64,000 bases of DNA. Origin: an uncultured Roseburia sp. Its GTDB lineage: Bacteria; Bacillota; Clostridia; Lachnospirales; Lachnospiraceae. The position numbers and the translations under genes were made by a program. Position 1 is the stretch's first letter. Each line of letters starts with the position of its first letter. Positions 34,108 to 43,398 of this stretch are shown piece after piece. The DNA lies in the NCBI GenBank assembly GCA_947174805.1, contig CAMWKH010000002.1:124001-188000 (forward strand), in the 5' to 3' direction. The notes under the pieces are model-generated. The model made no database searches. It saw nothing but the letters and a program-made list of their open reading frames with translations, and had not been told where the DNA came from.

Positions 34108-34329
34108 TCATTCCACCTCAATCATGGAGGCATCGTCTTTCCGAAGTGACAGTTCATATCCTCTCACCGTAACTTCCACCGGGTCCCCCAAAGGTGCCAC
34201 TTTTCTCACAAATAACTCCACGCCCTTGGTAATGCCCATATCCATAATTCGTCTTTTGACTGGACCGGCACCGGAAAGCCTTTTCACCTTTACCGTCTCC
34301 CCGCAGGGAATTTCCTTTAATGTTTTCAT
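34108..34329 (-). CDS. feoA: Ferrous iron transport protein A (FeoA)
   Basis: The protein has 73 residues of SH3-like FeoA fold, with KRLSGAGPVKRRIMDMGITK and a C-terminal EVTVRGYELSLRKDDA. FeoA proteins assist FeoB in the cytoplasm. It lies 32 bases downstream of a second, diverged feoA and 119 bases upstream of feoB. Confidence 0.92.
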   Translation of the reverse strand: MKTLKEIPCGETVKVKRLSGAGPVKRRIMDMGITKGVELFVRKVAPLGDPVEVTVRGYELSLRKDDASMIEVE

Positions 34330-34361
34330 AAGAATCCTCCTCTTCTCTTCTTTATAAAAAA

Positions 34362-34571
34362 TTACACAAATATTTTATTGGCCATATCTCTCCCTAAGGC
34401 CACCCGGGAATCCTTGATATTCACAATTATATTTCCCTCCATGGCACTCACCACGGTGACAAATCCTCCCGCTACAAATCCCAGATTTTCCAAAAAACGC
34501 CTGGTCTCCTCTCTGCCTCCCACTTTTTTTATCCTGCTTTTTTCCCCTTCTCTCACCATAGACAACGGCAT
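34362..34571 (-). CDS. feoA: Second FeoA-domain protein
   Basis: The protein has 69 residues with the FeoA core (RRFLENLGFVAGGFVTVVSA, IVNIKDSRVALGRDMANKI). It is the first gene of the feo operon, and tandem feoA genes are common in Clostridia. A consensus sigma-A promoter lies about 50 bases upstream, overlapping a TTAG/CTAA dyad that may be an iron-repressor site. Confidence 0.88.
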   Translation of the reverse strand: MPLSMVREGEKSRIKKVGGREETRRFLENLGFVAGGFVTVVSAMEGNIIVNIKDSRVALGRDMANKIFV

Positions 34572-34619
34572 ACAATCATCCCTTTCCCTGCAAAATGTAT
34601 TTTTCTTTTCTATGTGGTT

Positions 34620-34648
34620 AGTATAATCTAATTCCCATTAGTTGTCAA
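34620..34648 (-). promoter_or_regulatory. Sigma-A promoter of the feo operon, with overlapping TTAG/CTAA dyad
   Basis: The minus strand reads TTGACA, 17 bases, TATACT. The -10 region sits inside TTAG-TATAAT-CTAA (plus strand, 34618-34631), a dyad loosely similar to DtxR/IdeR-type iron boxes. Confidence 0.75.
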
Positions 34649-34724
34649 GAACTTTTTTCTGTTTTTTATCCCATACTTCATCACTTTAACAAAGTGCAGA
34701 GGCAAATTTAGGACTAAGTGACGA

Positions 34725-34753
34725 TTGCAAAAATTACCAAATTCCACTATAAT
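34725..34753 (+). promoter_or_regulatory. Sigma-A promoter of the GGDEF-EAL gene
   Basis: TTGCAA, 17 bases, TATAAT. About 30 bases further upstream is the dyad CACTTT-aac-AAAGTG (34682-34696), a possible operator. Confidence 0.75.
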
Positions 34754-34785
34754 AAAGGTAATTGATGATATTTAGGAGGTAAGAC

Positions 34786-36492
34786 ATGGAATATCAGGGA
34801 CATATATTTAAAGAAATTTCCGTTGAACAATTTTGCCAGGTTATCGATTTGCTGCATCCTTGCATGGACGATTATCTGTATATCTACGACTTTCACAATG
34901 ATTTCTTTTATGTTTCACCCAGTGCAGTTGAACGCTTTTCCATGCCCTCTAACAGTTTCCATAATGCTTCCAAAACTTACTCCATGTTTATTTATCCCAA
35001 TGATTTTCATAATCTGAAATCCGATTTTAAGAAATATATTTCAGAAATGACAACAATCCACAATCTGGAATACCGCCTAGTGGACCAAAACGGCAAACCC
35101 ATCTGGGTGAACTACCGGGGATATGTGGTGCGGAATCAGGAGGGCAGTGCTCTTTATATTATCGGTTGTATCAATGAAATCGGACGTCAGCAGAAGGCGG
35201 ACAACATCAGCGGCCTTCTCAGCGAATCCAGCCTGCACAACTATCTGGACGAAACTGCGCATCAATCCAGCATCATTCTCCGCCTGGGACTGGATGACTT
35301 TAAGGAAATCAATGAAAAACTTGGAATCGAATACGGTGATATGATTCTTCGGAAGACAGCCGAATGTATCTCGGAATGTATAAGCCCGCACCAGCAGTTG
35401 TACCGGGTTGTTGCGGATGAATTTATCATTGTGGACAATACATGCAAAAGCACCGGGGAGGCTGTTTTGCTCTATGACAAAATTCAGGCACGTATTCACA
35501 CTTTCGTGGAGGAAAACCAATACGAAGCCACATTCACCATCTCCTGCGGTATTTTAAGCTGCAATCCCAGTACCGAGCACACATATTCCAATATTATGAA
35601 GCTCTCCGAGTTTTCCCTGCAGAAAGCAAAACGTTTGGGAAAAAACCGCTGTTACGTTTTTGATCCTCAGGATTATGACAAATTTTTAAGGAAAAAGAAG
35701 CTGACAAAACATTTGAGACAGGCTGTATATAACGATTTTCAGGGATTTGAAGCCTATTACCAGCCCTTGATTGATGCGGAAACCGGAGTTCTCTACGGTG
35801 CGGAGACACTGATGCGCTTCACAAGCGAGCAGTACGGCACAGTCTCCCCGGGAGAGTTTATCCCAATCATGGAGGAAACGGGACTGATTATCCCGGCGGG
35901 ACGTTGGATTCTCCATGAAGCCTTGCAGGCATGTAAAAACATTCAGAGGTATATCCCTGATTTCCGCATTAATATTAATGTTTCCTACATACAGATTATG
36001 AAAAGCGATATTATTGAGGAGATTGCCACCGCCATTACATACTATGATATTTCCCCCTCCAGCGTAGTTTTGGAGCTCACGGAAAGCGGTGTGCTGGATT
36101 CCGATATCCGTTTTGCTAAATTGTGGGAATGTATGCGGGAAAAAGGTGTCCGGCTGGCTTTAGATGACTTTGGAACAGGCTACTCCAATTTCCACTACCT
36201 GTACAATTTAAAACCGGACATTATCAAAATTGACCGCTCCCTTACCACTCAGGCATTAAACAATGAGTATGAGTTTAAACTTTTATCTCTCATGAGCGGT
36301 ATGATTCACAGTATGAATCTTCACATGTGCGTGGAAGGGGTGGAGACGGACCAGGAATTATCCATGGTACTTGACCTCTCCCCCGACTTTATTCAAGGAT
36401 ACTACTATGGAAAACCCTGTTCCTACAAAGATTTTCTGGAAAAATATGTTCTCCCACCCTCCAAGATAATAGCCATGGGTGCAAACTCTTAA
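34786..36492 (+). CDS. PAS-GGDEF-EAL protein, likely cyclic-di-GMP phosphodiesterase
   Basis: The protein has 568 residues and no membrane helix, so it acts in the cytoplasm. A PAS-like domain (about 25-130, VDQNGKPIWVNYRGYVV) precedes a GGDEF domain whose signature is degraded to VADEF (residues about 206-210), probably catalytically dead. The EAL domain keeps the essential residues: ETLMRF (ExLxR), INVSYIQ, ELTESG, DDFGTGYSN, IKIDRS, EGVET and QGYYYGKP. It should therefore hydrolyse cyclic-di-GMP. ATG follows AGGAGGTAAGAC. Monocistronic, with promoter and terminator visible. Confidence 0.92.
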   Translation: MEYQGHIFKEISVEQFCQVIDLLHPCMDDYLYIYDFHNDFFYVSPSAVERFSMPSNSFHNASKTYSMFIYPNDFHNLKSDFKKYISEMTTIHNLEYRLVDQNGKPIWVNYRGYVVRNQEGSALYIIGCINEIGRQQKADNISGLLSESSLHNYLDETAHQSSIILRLGLDDFKEINEKLGIEYGDMILRKTAECISECISPHQQLYRVVADEFIIVDNTCKSTGEAVLLYDKIQARIHTFVEENQYEATFTISCGILSCNPSTEHTYSNIMKLSEFSLQKAKRLGKNRCYVFDPQDYDKFLRKKKLTKHLRQAVYNDFQGFEAYYQPLIDAETGVLYGAETLMRFTSEQYGTVSPGEFIPIMEETGLIIPAGRWILHEALQACKNIQRYIPDFRININVSYIQIMKSDIIEEIATAITYYDISPSSVVLELTESGVLDSDIRFAKLWECMREKGVRLALDDFGTGYSNFHYLYNLKPDIIKIDRSLTTQALNNEYEFKLLSLMSGMIHSMNLHMCVEGVETDQELSMVLDLSPDFIQGYYYGKPCSYKDFLEKYVLPPSKIIAMGANS

Positions 36493-36494
36493 AT

Positions 36495-36531
36495 AAAAAA
36501 AGCAGTTCACAGGTCCTGTGACTGCTTTTTT
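36495..36531. terminator. Bidirectional terminator between the EAL gene and the HD-GYP gene
   Basis: AAAAAAGCAGT...CACAGG / CCTGTG...ACTGCTTTTTT, with T runs on both strands. Confidence 0.88.
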
Positions 36532-36572
36532 CATTATATTCCCTGAAACCCAGGCCGGAGCGGTTTTTCTTC

Positions 36573-37661
36573 CTACCGGTTTTCGTCCGCCAGTTTTTCA
36601 AATGCATCTTTTGACTTTTGGAAACAGTTTAAGAGTTTTGGAGAAAATGTCCCGCACTCCCCCTCCATAATCATGCGGAACGCCTCGTCTTTCGACCGGG
36701 CATCCTTGTATACCCGCACACTTACCAGGGCATCATACACATCCGCTATGGACACAATCTGGGCGGAAATAGGTATCTCATCCCCTGCAAGCCCGTCAGG
36801 GTATCCTTTCCCATCATAGCGCTCGTGATGATGGCGGCAGATATCATAGCTGAGATTGCCGTATATCTCATCCCATGCCCCTGTAATGCTTTTTAAAATC
36901 TCACTTCCCAAAATGGTATGAGTCTTCATTATCTCAAATTCCTCTTTGGTAAGCCTGCCGGGTTTCAATAAAATATCGTCGGGGATAGAAATTTTTCCCA
37001 CATCATGGAGCACGCTGGCCTCCGAAATCATATCCACCATACCGTCGTCCAAGCCGTATTCCGGGTAGTTCTCCTTCACCTGGCGGGCAAGAATTTTTGT
37101 AAATCCCTTTACCCTTTGGATATGCTCCCCGCTCTCTAAATCTCTCCCCTCCACCACAGTACCCAGGATTTCAATAATCCTTACGTTGCTCTCTTTCAGC
37201 CTCTCCGCCTGCTTCTGAAGCATCCTGTACTGTTTACTGATCATCTCCGTCTGCTTTTTAACTTTGATCTCCAGCTCACTTTTGTACAAAAACAGTTCAA
37301 CAATATTGTCCACCCTTTTTTTCACTAAACCGGCGTCAAAAGGCTTGTGGATAAAATCGGAAACCCCGTATTCAAAACACCTGCGCTCTGCCGCCGAGGA
37401 GGTCTCAGAACTGATAATCAGCACCGGGATTTTTCCTATATAACCTTTCTTTTCCAACTCCTGCAGCACAGCATACCCATCCATTTTCGGCATAATCAAA
37501 TCCAAGAGAATCGTGACAATGTCCTCATGGTAAGCGTCCACCAGGGACAACGCCTCACTGCCCTGGCCTGCCTGTAAAATATCATAGGTATCACCCAGAA
37601 TCATTTCCAACATATCCCGGTTTATTTCCAGGTCGTCTACGATTAGTACCTTTTTGCTCAT
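36573..37661 (-). CDS. Response regulator with HD-GYP phosphodiesterase output (copy 1)
   Basis: The protein has 362 residues. The REC domain (1-120) has phospho-Asp in ILLDLIMPKMDGY and lysine in FIHKPFD. A coiled coil (about 125-165) leads to an HD-GYP domain with HDVGKISIPDDILLKPG, HHERYDGKGYPDGLAGDEIP and SIADVYDAL. The complete HD and GYP motifs predict cyclic-di-GMP hydrolysis. It is preceded by a closely similar paralogue (15-base gap), and both end the chemotaxis cluster on the minus strand. Confidence 0.92.
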   Translation of the reverse strand: MSKKVLIVDDLEINRDMLEMILGDTYDILQAGQGSEALSLVDAYHEDIVTILLDLIMPKMDGYAVLQELEKKGYIGKIPVLIISSETSSAAERRCFEYGVSDFIHKPFDAGLVKKRVDNIVELFLYKSELEIKVKKQTEMISKQYRMLQKQAERLKESNVRIIEILGTVVEGRDLESGEHIQRVKGFTKILARQVKENYPEYGLDDGMVDMISEASVLHDVGKISIPDDILLKPGRLTKEEFEIMKTHTILGSEILKSITGAWDEIYGNLSYDICRHHHERYDGKGYPDGLAGDEIPISAQIVSIADVYDALVSVRVYKDARSKDEAFRMIMEGECGTFSPKLLNCFQKSKDAFEKLADENR

Positions 37662-37676
37662 AGTTATCCTCTTTCA

Positions 37677-38768
37677 TTACAAAAGACTTATTTTATCTGA
37701 AAATTCAACCAACTTCTGGAATTCCTCATTGGATAACTGAAAACATTCCAGTGCCAAAGGCGAAAACATCCCTTCTTCCCCATCCATAATCGCCTGTACG
37801 GCAGTGTGATGGGTGTATGGGGTATGGTATGCATTTTCTGTAACTAACTCCTCATAGGCGTCCACCAGGGACACAATCTGGGCAACAAAAGATATATCAT
37901 CCCCTGCCAGTTTATCCGGGTAGCCATTGCCGTCCCATCTCTCATGATGATGCCTGCAGATATCATAACAGTAATCGTAAAACCTTCGGTCGCTGATCTG
38001 GCTGAAAGACTCTAAAATCTCGCATCCAATCGTTGTGTGGGACTGCATCAGCTTCTCGTCTGCAGGAGAAAGTTTTCCGTATTTCAGCAGAACTTCATCG
38101 GGAATTCCCAGTTTTCCTATATCGTGAAGTGCAGTTGCCCGGACAATCATATCAATCTTCTCTTCACCCAGCTCAAATTCAGGATGGAATTCCGCCGCAT
38201 ATTTCAACATAATCCGGGTAAACTTCCGTATGCGCCTGGTGTGCTCCTTAGACTCATTTGTCTTATATCCCACCACGCTGCCAAGGGCATCCAAAATCAT
38301 TTCATTGGTCTCTTTCAGCTGTTTGGACTGCTCCTGTACCTGGAGCGTCTTTTCCTGAACCAATGCCTCCATTTCATTTTTGTGGGTATAAAGGTCTACC
38401 ACATTTTTCACACGGCGCATAACCACACGTTCAATGTAGGGCTTATATATAATGTCCGATGCTCCGTAATTATATGCAATCTCCTCTGTCTCCTTGGAGT
38501 CATCCCCCGTAATTAATATAATAGGAATCGAAGCCATCATCCCGGCTTCTTTCATATACTCCATCACATCAAAACCGGTTTTTACCGGCATGACCAAATC
38601 CAACAGAAGACATGCCACTTTTTCCCCGTTGCTGTAGAGATAATCAATGGCAACCTGGCCGTTCTCCGCCTCCGCCACTTCATACTGTTCCTCAAACATT
38701 TCTTTTAAAATAGCACGGTTTATCTCCACATCCTCAGCAATTAAAATTGTTGTCCTCTCCTTCATCAT
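37677..38768 (-). CDS. Response regulator with HD-GYP phosphodiesterase output (copy 2)
   Basis: The protein has 363 residues with the same layout as its neighbour. REC has the phospho-Asp in LLLDLVMPVKTGFD, where the usual DG after the loop is replaced by TG. A coiled coil follows, then HD-GYP with HDIGKLGIPDEVLLKYG, HHERWDGNGYPDKLAGD and SLVDAYEEL. Start ATG 38768 follows GGAGGAGGAAC. The pair probably arose by tandem duplication. A hairpin with a T-rich tail lies between the mcp gene and this gene, so it may be expressed partly by read-through. Confidence 0.92.
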   Translation of the reverse strand: MMKERTTILIAEDVEINRAILKEMFEEQYEVAEAENGQVAIDYLYSNGEKVACLLLDLVMPVKTGFDVMEYMKEAGMMASIPIILITGDDSKETEEIAYNYGASDIIYKPYIERVVMRRVKNVVDLYTHKNEMEALVQEKTLQVQEQSKQLKETNEMILDALGSVVGYKTNESKEHTRRIRKFTRIMLKYAAEFHPEFELGEEKIDMIVRATALHDIGKLGIPDEVLLKYGKLSPADEKLMQSHTTIGCEILESFSQISDRRFYDYCYDICRHHHERWDGNGYPDKLAGDDISFVAQIVSLVDAYEELVTENAYHTPYTHHTAVQAIMDGEEGMFSPLALECFQLSNEEFQKLVEFSDKISLL

Positions 38769-38828
38769 GTTCCTCCTCCGTTTCAAATCTTCCCATTCCT
38801 GTCATTATATATTGTATGCGAAAGAAAA

Positions 38829-38853
38829 GGAGCGATTCAATCGGAACCGCTCC
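38829..38853 (-). terminator. Hairpin downstream of the mcp gene
   Basis: GGAGCG-a-TTC-aatc-GGAA-c-CGCTCC. On the minus strand it is followed by TTTTCTTTC. It probably gives partial termination at the end of the che operon. Confidence 0.6.
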
Positions 38854-38880
38854 CAGTATTCATATCATGATCTGCAACTT

Positions 38881-40665
38881 TTAATATTTGCTGAAATCTC
38901 CCTCCAGAGAAATTACCTGTTCGTTGTCACTGTAGACACTGTCTGAAGTATCCACGAAGGAACTGCTCTGTCCTGTTGCCAAGAGTTTATACTGGCCGAT
39001 GAGAGCTTTCAAAGTAGCTGCCTGGTTAGATAACTGCTCGCTGGCAGCCGCACACTGCTCGCTGGTAGCCGCATTGGTCTGGACAACAGTGGAAACCTGG
39101 GAAATTGCCTGATCAATCTGGGAAATTGCTGTTGCCTGGTCACTGGAGGACACTGTAATTCCGCTGATTAATCCTACAATCTCATCGATGGACTGTACAA
39201 TCTCATCCAGGGAACTTGCTGTCTCCTCTGCAAGTTTTGTACCGTTAGCAATTTTGCGGATAGAATCCTCAATCATCTCTGCCGTCTCACTGGCCGCAGA
39301 CGCACTCTTGGCAGCCAGGTTTCTGACTTCCTCCGCAACAACTGCAAAACCTTTTCCGTGAATACCTGCCCTAGCCGCCTCAACAGCCGCATTCAATGCC
39401 AGGATATTTGTCTGGAATGCAATGTCGTCAATCGTTTTAATAATTTTGGAAATGGTCTCGGAGGACTCGTTGATGCTGTCCATAGCCTCAATCATGGACT
39501 TCATCTGTCCGTTTCCTTCTGCCGCTTTCTCTTTAATGGTATTTACAAGAGTATTTGCCTCTCCTGCCTCGGTAGCATTATTTTTGGTACGCTGTGTCAC
39601 TTCATCCATAGATGCAGTAACCTGCTCTAATGCGCTTGCCTGCTCGGTGGAACCCTGTGCCAGAGCCTGGCTCGCATGTGCCACCTGATCGGAACCTACT
39701 GCTATCTGGGAACCGGATTCTTTGATATTGCTCAAAGTGATATTCTGGTCGTTTAACAGTTTGCGGAATGACTGGCCTAAAACGTCCTTGTCGCCTCTGG
39801 GGCTCACCTCTATGGTTAAATCGCCCTGGGAAATCAAATCTGCAATCTTTGCCTGCTCTTTGATGGCATCCGCCATAATGGAGAATTCATCCATCAACTC
39901 GCCTAAATCATCGTTGTAAATTTTCTCACAATCCACATCCACATCACCCTCAGCAAGCTGTTTTGCTGCCACTGACAATTTCCGTACCGGAATGGTAATC
40001 GCCTTTATCAGCATAAAGCAATAAGCTAAGGTAATAACTACTGCAAGGACAGAAACGGTAACTAAGATAATTGCCATGCCGATTAACTGCTTATCAACAA
40101 GCTCACCGTTCTCCTCTGCCGCTTTCTCCATGGTAGCCATCAATGTCATCAAATTATCTTCCACTATGTCTGCCACAGCCACGCCCTCGTTTGTAAGCTC
40201 TTCCCGGGCTTCTGTAACTTTTCCTTCTTTTACCAGCCTGACAATATCTTCCGCCGTAACTATATATGTATTCATCTTGTCGTCAAGCTCGTGATACTGG
40301 CTCTCAATCTCACTGCCTAAATATGCAAGCCTCTTTTCAAACTCAGCAAAGTTCTGCTCCTGCTTTACTTTGTACTCTTGCATCTGGTTAATCTGCTCTT
40401 CCAGTTTTTCTGGATCTTCATGGTACATGTAGAGGGCATTTCTCAGACGGACCTTCACATCTGCAAAGCAGCTGTAGGACTCGCTGACATAAAACTTTCC
40501 AATGGCATAATTGTCATACCTGGCAGACCTTGCTTTATTAATATTGAAAGATACCCACAAGCCAACACCTGAGATAAAAATCATCAGGAAAATCAAGATT
40601 GCGCTGAACATGATAAGTTTGCTTCTGACTGCCATGTCATGGATTGAAAATTTCTTTTTCTTCAT
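38881..40665 (-). CDS. Methyl-accepting chemotaxis protein (4-helix-bundle sensor)
   Basis: The protein has 594 residues. The N-terminal helix (LIMFSAILIFLMIFISGVGL, about 17-37) and a second membrane segment (about 192-215, IGMAIILVTVSVLAVVITLA) flank an extracellular four-helix-bundle sensor rich in charged helices. HAMP follows (about 216-270), then the signalling domain with the hairpin tip DDIAFQTNILALNAAVEAAR and KGFAVVAEEVRNLAAKSA. It is the last che gene in the operon, 15 bases after cheW, so it is probably the cognate or main receptor of this CheA. Confidence 0.95.
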   Translation of the reverse strand: MKKKKFSIHDMAVRSKLIMFSAILIFLMIFISGVGLWVSFNINKARSARYDNYAIGKFYVSESYSCFADVKVRLRNALYMYHEDPEKLEEQINQMQEYKVKQEQNFAEFEKRLAYLGSEIESQYHELDDKMNTYIVTAEDIVRLVKEGKVTEAREELTNEGVAVADIVEDNLMTLMATMEKAAEENGELVDKQLIGMAIILVTVSVLAVVITLAYCFMLIKAITIPVRKLSVAAKQLAEGDVDVDCEKIYNDDLGELMDEFSIMADAIKEQAKIADLISQGDLTIEVSPRGDKDVLGQSFRKLLNDQNITLSNIKESGSQIAVGSDQVAHASQALAQGSTEQASALEQVTASMDEVTQRTKNNATEAGEANTLVNTIKEKAAEGNGQMKSMIEAMDSINESSETISKIIKTIDDIAFQTNILALNAAVEAARAGIHGKGFAVVAEEVRNLAAKSASAASETAEMIEDSIRKIANGTKLAEETASSLDEIVQSIDEIVGLISGITVSSSDQATAISQIDQAISQVSTVVQTNAATSEQCAAASEQLSNQAATLKALIGQYKLLATGQSSSFVDTSDSVYSDNEQVISLEGDFSKY

Positions 40666-40680
40666 GGTAAATTCTCCTTT

Positions 40681-41220
40681 TTATGATTGTTCTTTTTCTT
40701 TAATGTCTTCTATCACATTTAAAACATCCTGCTGAATCAGCCGCTCCGGCTCCAACAGCAGTTTCACCGTGTTCCCTGTCCTAGCCAGGCCATATATATA
40801 CTTGTTTCTCTCTGTATTTTTATGGCTTAAGGCAGGAGGAGGCATAATGTCATCTTCTAAGATGGAATCCACTTCCGCTATTTTTTCCACAATCAGACCA
40901 ATTACTGTGGATTTCACGTCAATAACGATAATGCAGTTTCTGTCTGTGTACTCCTGTGGTTCCATCTTAAACCTTGCCCGAACATCAATCACAGGAATAA
41001 TCTTACCTCGAAGGTTAATCAGGCCCTTAATATAGTTTTCTACTTCAGGTATCGCCGTAATCGGCTGCATGGTAATAATCTCGTTCACATAACTGATACT
41101 TATTCCATAATACTCTTTCCCTGTCTGGAAGGTCATAAACATGCCCTTCTGGCCGTCTTCTTCAAATTCTTCCACTGCTTCTAATGCTTCTACTACTTCA
41201 TCCTTCAGTTCTTCCGCCAT
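40681..41220 (-). CDS. cheW: Chemotaxis coupling protein CheW
   Basis: CheW links receptors to CheA. The 179 residues include the SH3-like CheW fold (FQTGKEYYGISISYVNEIIT, INLRGKIIPVIDVRARFKM) with an acidic N-terminal extension. The start is 3 bases from the cheA stop. ATG follows GGAAAGGAGATAGTAC. Confidence 0.94.
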   Translation of the reverse strand: MAEELKDEVVEALEAVEEFEEDGQKGMFMTFQTGKEYYGISISYVNEIITMQPITAIPEVENYIKGLINLRGKIIPVIDVRARFKMEPQEYTDRNCIIVIDVKSTVIGLIVEKIAEVDSILEDDIMPPPALSHKNTERNKYIYGLARTGNTVKLLLEPERLIQQDVLNVIEDIKEKEQS

Positions 41221-41223
41221 GTA

Positions 41224-43359
41224 CTATCTCCTTTCCTCGCTCAGTATTAAACCGCCGATATCAAGAATCAGTGCAATGCTTCCGTCCCCAAGCTGTGTAC
41301 ATCCGGAAAGACCTTTGACTTTTTTCACATAAGGAGGAATAGGTTTCACCACAATCTCCTGTTCCTGAAGCAGTTTATCAATTAACACGCAAACCTGCGT
41401 ACCCTCATGTTCCAGTACCACAACGATTCCGTCATCTATCTTTTCATGAGCGTCTGACAGATGATACCTTTCATTCAGACGGATAAAGGAATAACATTCG
41501 CCTCTTAAAACCAGATACTCCTCCCCGCCGGGTTCCTGTATCAGGGAATCCTCAGATACTCTCACAAATTCCTTGATGGAAGCTGTTTCAATTACAAATA
41601 GAGAATTCTCCACCTGAACTACAATTCCGTTGATAATAGCCAGAGTCAGGGGAATAATCAATGTCATCTCTGAGCCTTCGTGCTCCACGCTCTCAATGTC
41701 CAGCCTGCCGCCGATATCCTGAATATTTTTCACCACCACGTCCATGCCGACGCCACGGCCGGATAACTCCGTAACCTGTTCCTTGGTGGAAAAGCCCGGC
41801 AACGTGATGAACCTGTAAATCTCTTTATCCTGGAAGTCGGTAATCTCCTTGCTGCTGTCGATAAGCCCATTGGCCATAGCCTTATCGAAAAGCTTCTCTT
41901 TGTTCAGTCCCTTACCGTCATCCTTAACGCATATATAAACCTTTCCGCCCTCATTTTTCGCCTCCAGGGTTATCTTGCCCTTCTCCGGTTTTCCATAGGC
42001 TTTACGGTCCTCCACATCCTCCTCGATACCGTGGTCCACGGAATTTCTCACAAGATGCATCAAGGGGTCTGAGATATGCTCGATAATGTTTTTATCCACC
42101 TCGGTATTTTCACCGATAACCTCCAGTTCAATATCTTTCCCCAGCTTTCTGGATGCGTCGAAGACAATCCTCTTCATCTTCTGGAAGGTATTAGTCAGAG
42201 GCATCATTCGCATGGACATGATAACTTCCTGCAGCTCTGTGGTAATCTTAGAAAGCTGTGCCGATGCTTTCTGGAAATTTCCAAGTTCCAGTCCCGGCAC
42301 CTTCAAATCGGGATTCTGCAAAACAACGGCTTCCGCAATGACAAGCTCTCCGATTAAATCCATAAGAGCATCCATCTTCTCCACATTCACGCTGATAATG
42401 GTCTGCTGTTTCGGCTGATTTTTTGCCAGGGTTTTTCCTTTCCCTGCCGCCTTTGTCTTGACCACATAATCACCGGGAGCCGGTGCTGCTTTCTTTTCCT
42501 CCTTGGGAGCAGGAGAATCATGCTCCGGTTCCGCCACAGGATCCAAATCATCACGGCCAAGGTTTACGACTTCCCTGCCGAAGTCCTCGGCGGTAATCTC
42601 CTCAAAATCAATCTCCTCCGTCTCACAGCTGCCAATCAGGTTTAAGACATCGTCTTTACCCGTCTTTGTCTGCAGAATCATGTGAAAGCCTTCTGCGAGA
42701 ATAGTGTCGGAACTTGCCTCATTGGAAAGGATGTCGTCCGGTGAATACAAAAGATCTTCCGCAATCTCCTTTAAGGCATATGTAGCAGAGTATGCCCGGA
42801 TATTACTCATCTGAGTATCATTCTTGTAGTGAATGACAATCTTATAAAAATGGCTGTCCGCTTCCGCCACCGGAGCCACATAAAACTGGGCAGGTTCTTC
42901 GCTTTTATTTGTCTTTGGAAGCCGAATGCCCTGTTTCTTAATCTCACCTTTAATACGGCTTAAGAATTCATCCAACTCCTCCAGCAATTTGCTCTCATCG
43001 CCGTCGGGCTCGTCACCCTCCTTGATTTTTTCAATCTCACCGGTAATGAAATCCGATACATCCAAAACTTTCTCCACCAATTCCATATGGGGAACATCAT
43101 CGGGATGGGACTCCCTTAAATAATAGAAAACATCCTCCAGCTTATGTGCCACCTTCGTGATGTTCTCAAACATCATAATCCCCGAGGAACCTTTGATTGT
43201 GTGCATGATACGGAAGATTTCATTGATGTCGGAATCATCAAAACATTCTTCATCCTGTTTTTCCAATATAATGCCTTCCAGTTTTTCCAAAAGCTGGCCA
43301 TTTTCATACAAATAAACGGAAAGCATACTATCTGTGTCTGTATTATATTCTTCTGCCAT
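41224..43359 (-). CDS. cheA: Chemotaxis histidine kinase CheA
   Basis: CheA autophosphorylates and passes phosphate to CheY and CheB. The protein has 711 residues. The P1 HPt domain carries His53 in IMHTIKGSSGIMMF. A P2-like domain spans about 170-260, then a Lys/Ala-rich linker leads to the P3 dimerisation domain (NVEKMDALMDLIGELVIAEA). P4 ATPase has LVRNSVDHGIEE (N box), DDGKGLN and GRGVGMDVVVKNI, and a P5 CheW-like domain ends the chain. ATG follows TTGGAGGAAGT. Confidence 0.96.
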   Translation of the reverse strand: MAEEYNTDTDSMLSVYLYENGQLLEKLEGIILEKQDEECFDDSDINEIFRIMHTIKGSSGIMMFENITKVAHKLEDVFYYLRESHPDDVPHMELVEKVLDVSDFITGEIEKIKEGDEPDGDESKLLEELDEFLSRIKGEIKKQGIRLPKTNKSEEPAQFYVAPVAEADSHFYKIVIHYKNDTQMSNIRAYSATYALKEIAEDLLYSPDDILSNEASSDTILAEGFHMILQTKTGKDDVLNLIGSCETEEIDFEEITAEDFGREVVNLGRDDLDPVAEPEHDSPAPKEEKKAAPAPGDYVVKTKAAGKGKTLAKNQPKQQTIISVNVEKMDALMDLIGELVIAEAVVLQNPDLKVPGLELGNFQKASAQLSKITTELQEVIMSMRMMPLTNTFQKMKRIVFDASRKLGKDIELEVIGENTEVDKNIIEHISDPLMHLVRNSVDHGIEEDVEDRKAYGKPEKGKITLEAKNEGGKVYICVKDDGKGLNKEKLFDKAMANGLIDSSKEITDFQDKEIYRFITLPGFSTKEQVTELSGRGVGMDVVVKNIQDIGGRLDIESVEHEGSEMTLIIPLTLAIINGIVVQVENSLFVIETASIKEFVRVSEDSLIQEPGGEEYLVLRGECYSFIRLNERYHLSDAHEKIDDGIVVVLEHEGTQVCVLIDKLLQEQEIVVKPIPPYVKKVKGLSGCTQLGDGSIALILDIGGLILSEERR

Positions 43360-43398
43360 ACTTCCTCCAATCTAAAGAATTCTCTTTTGCGCTGTACT

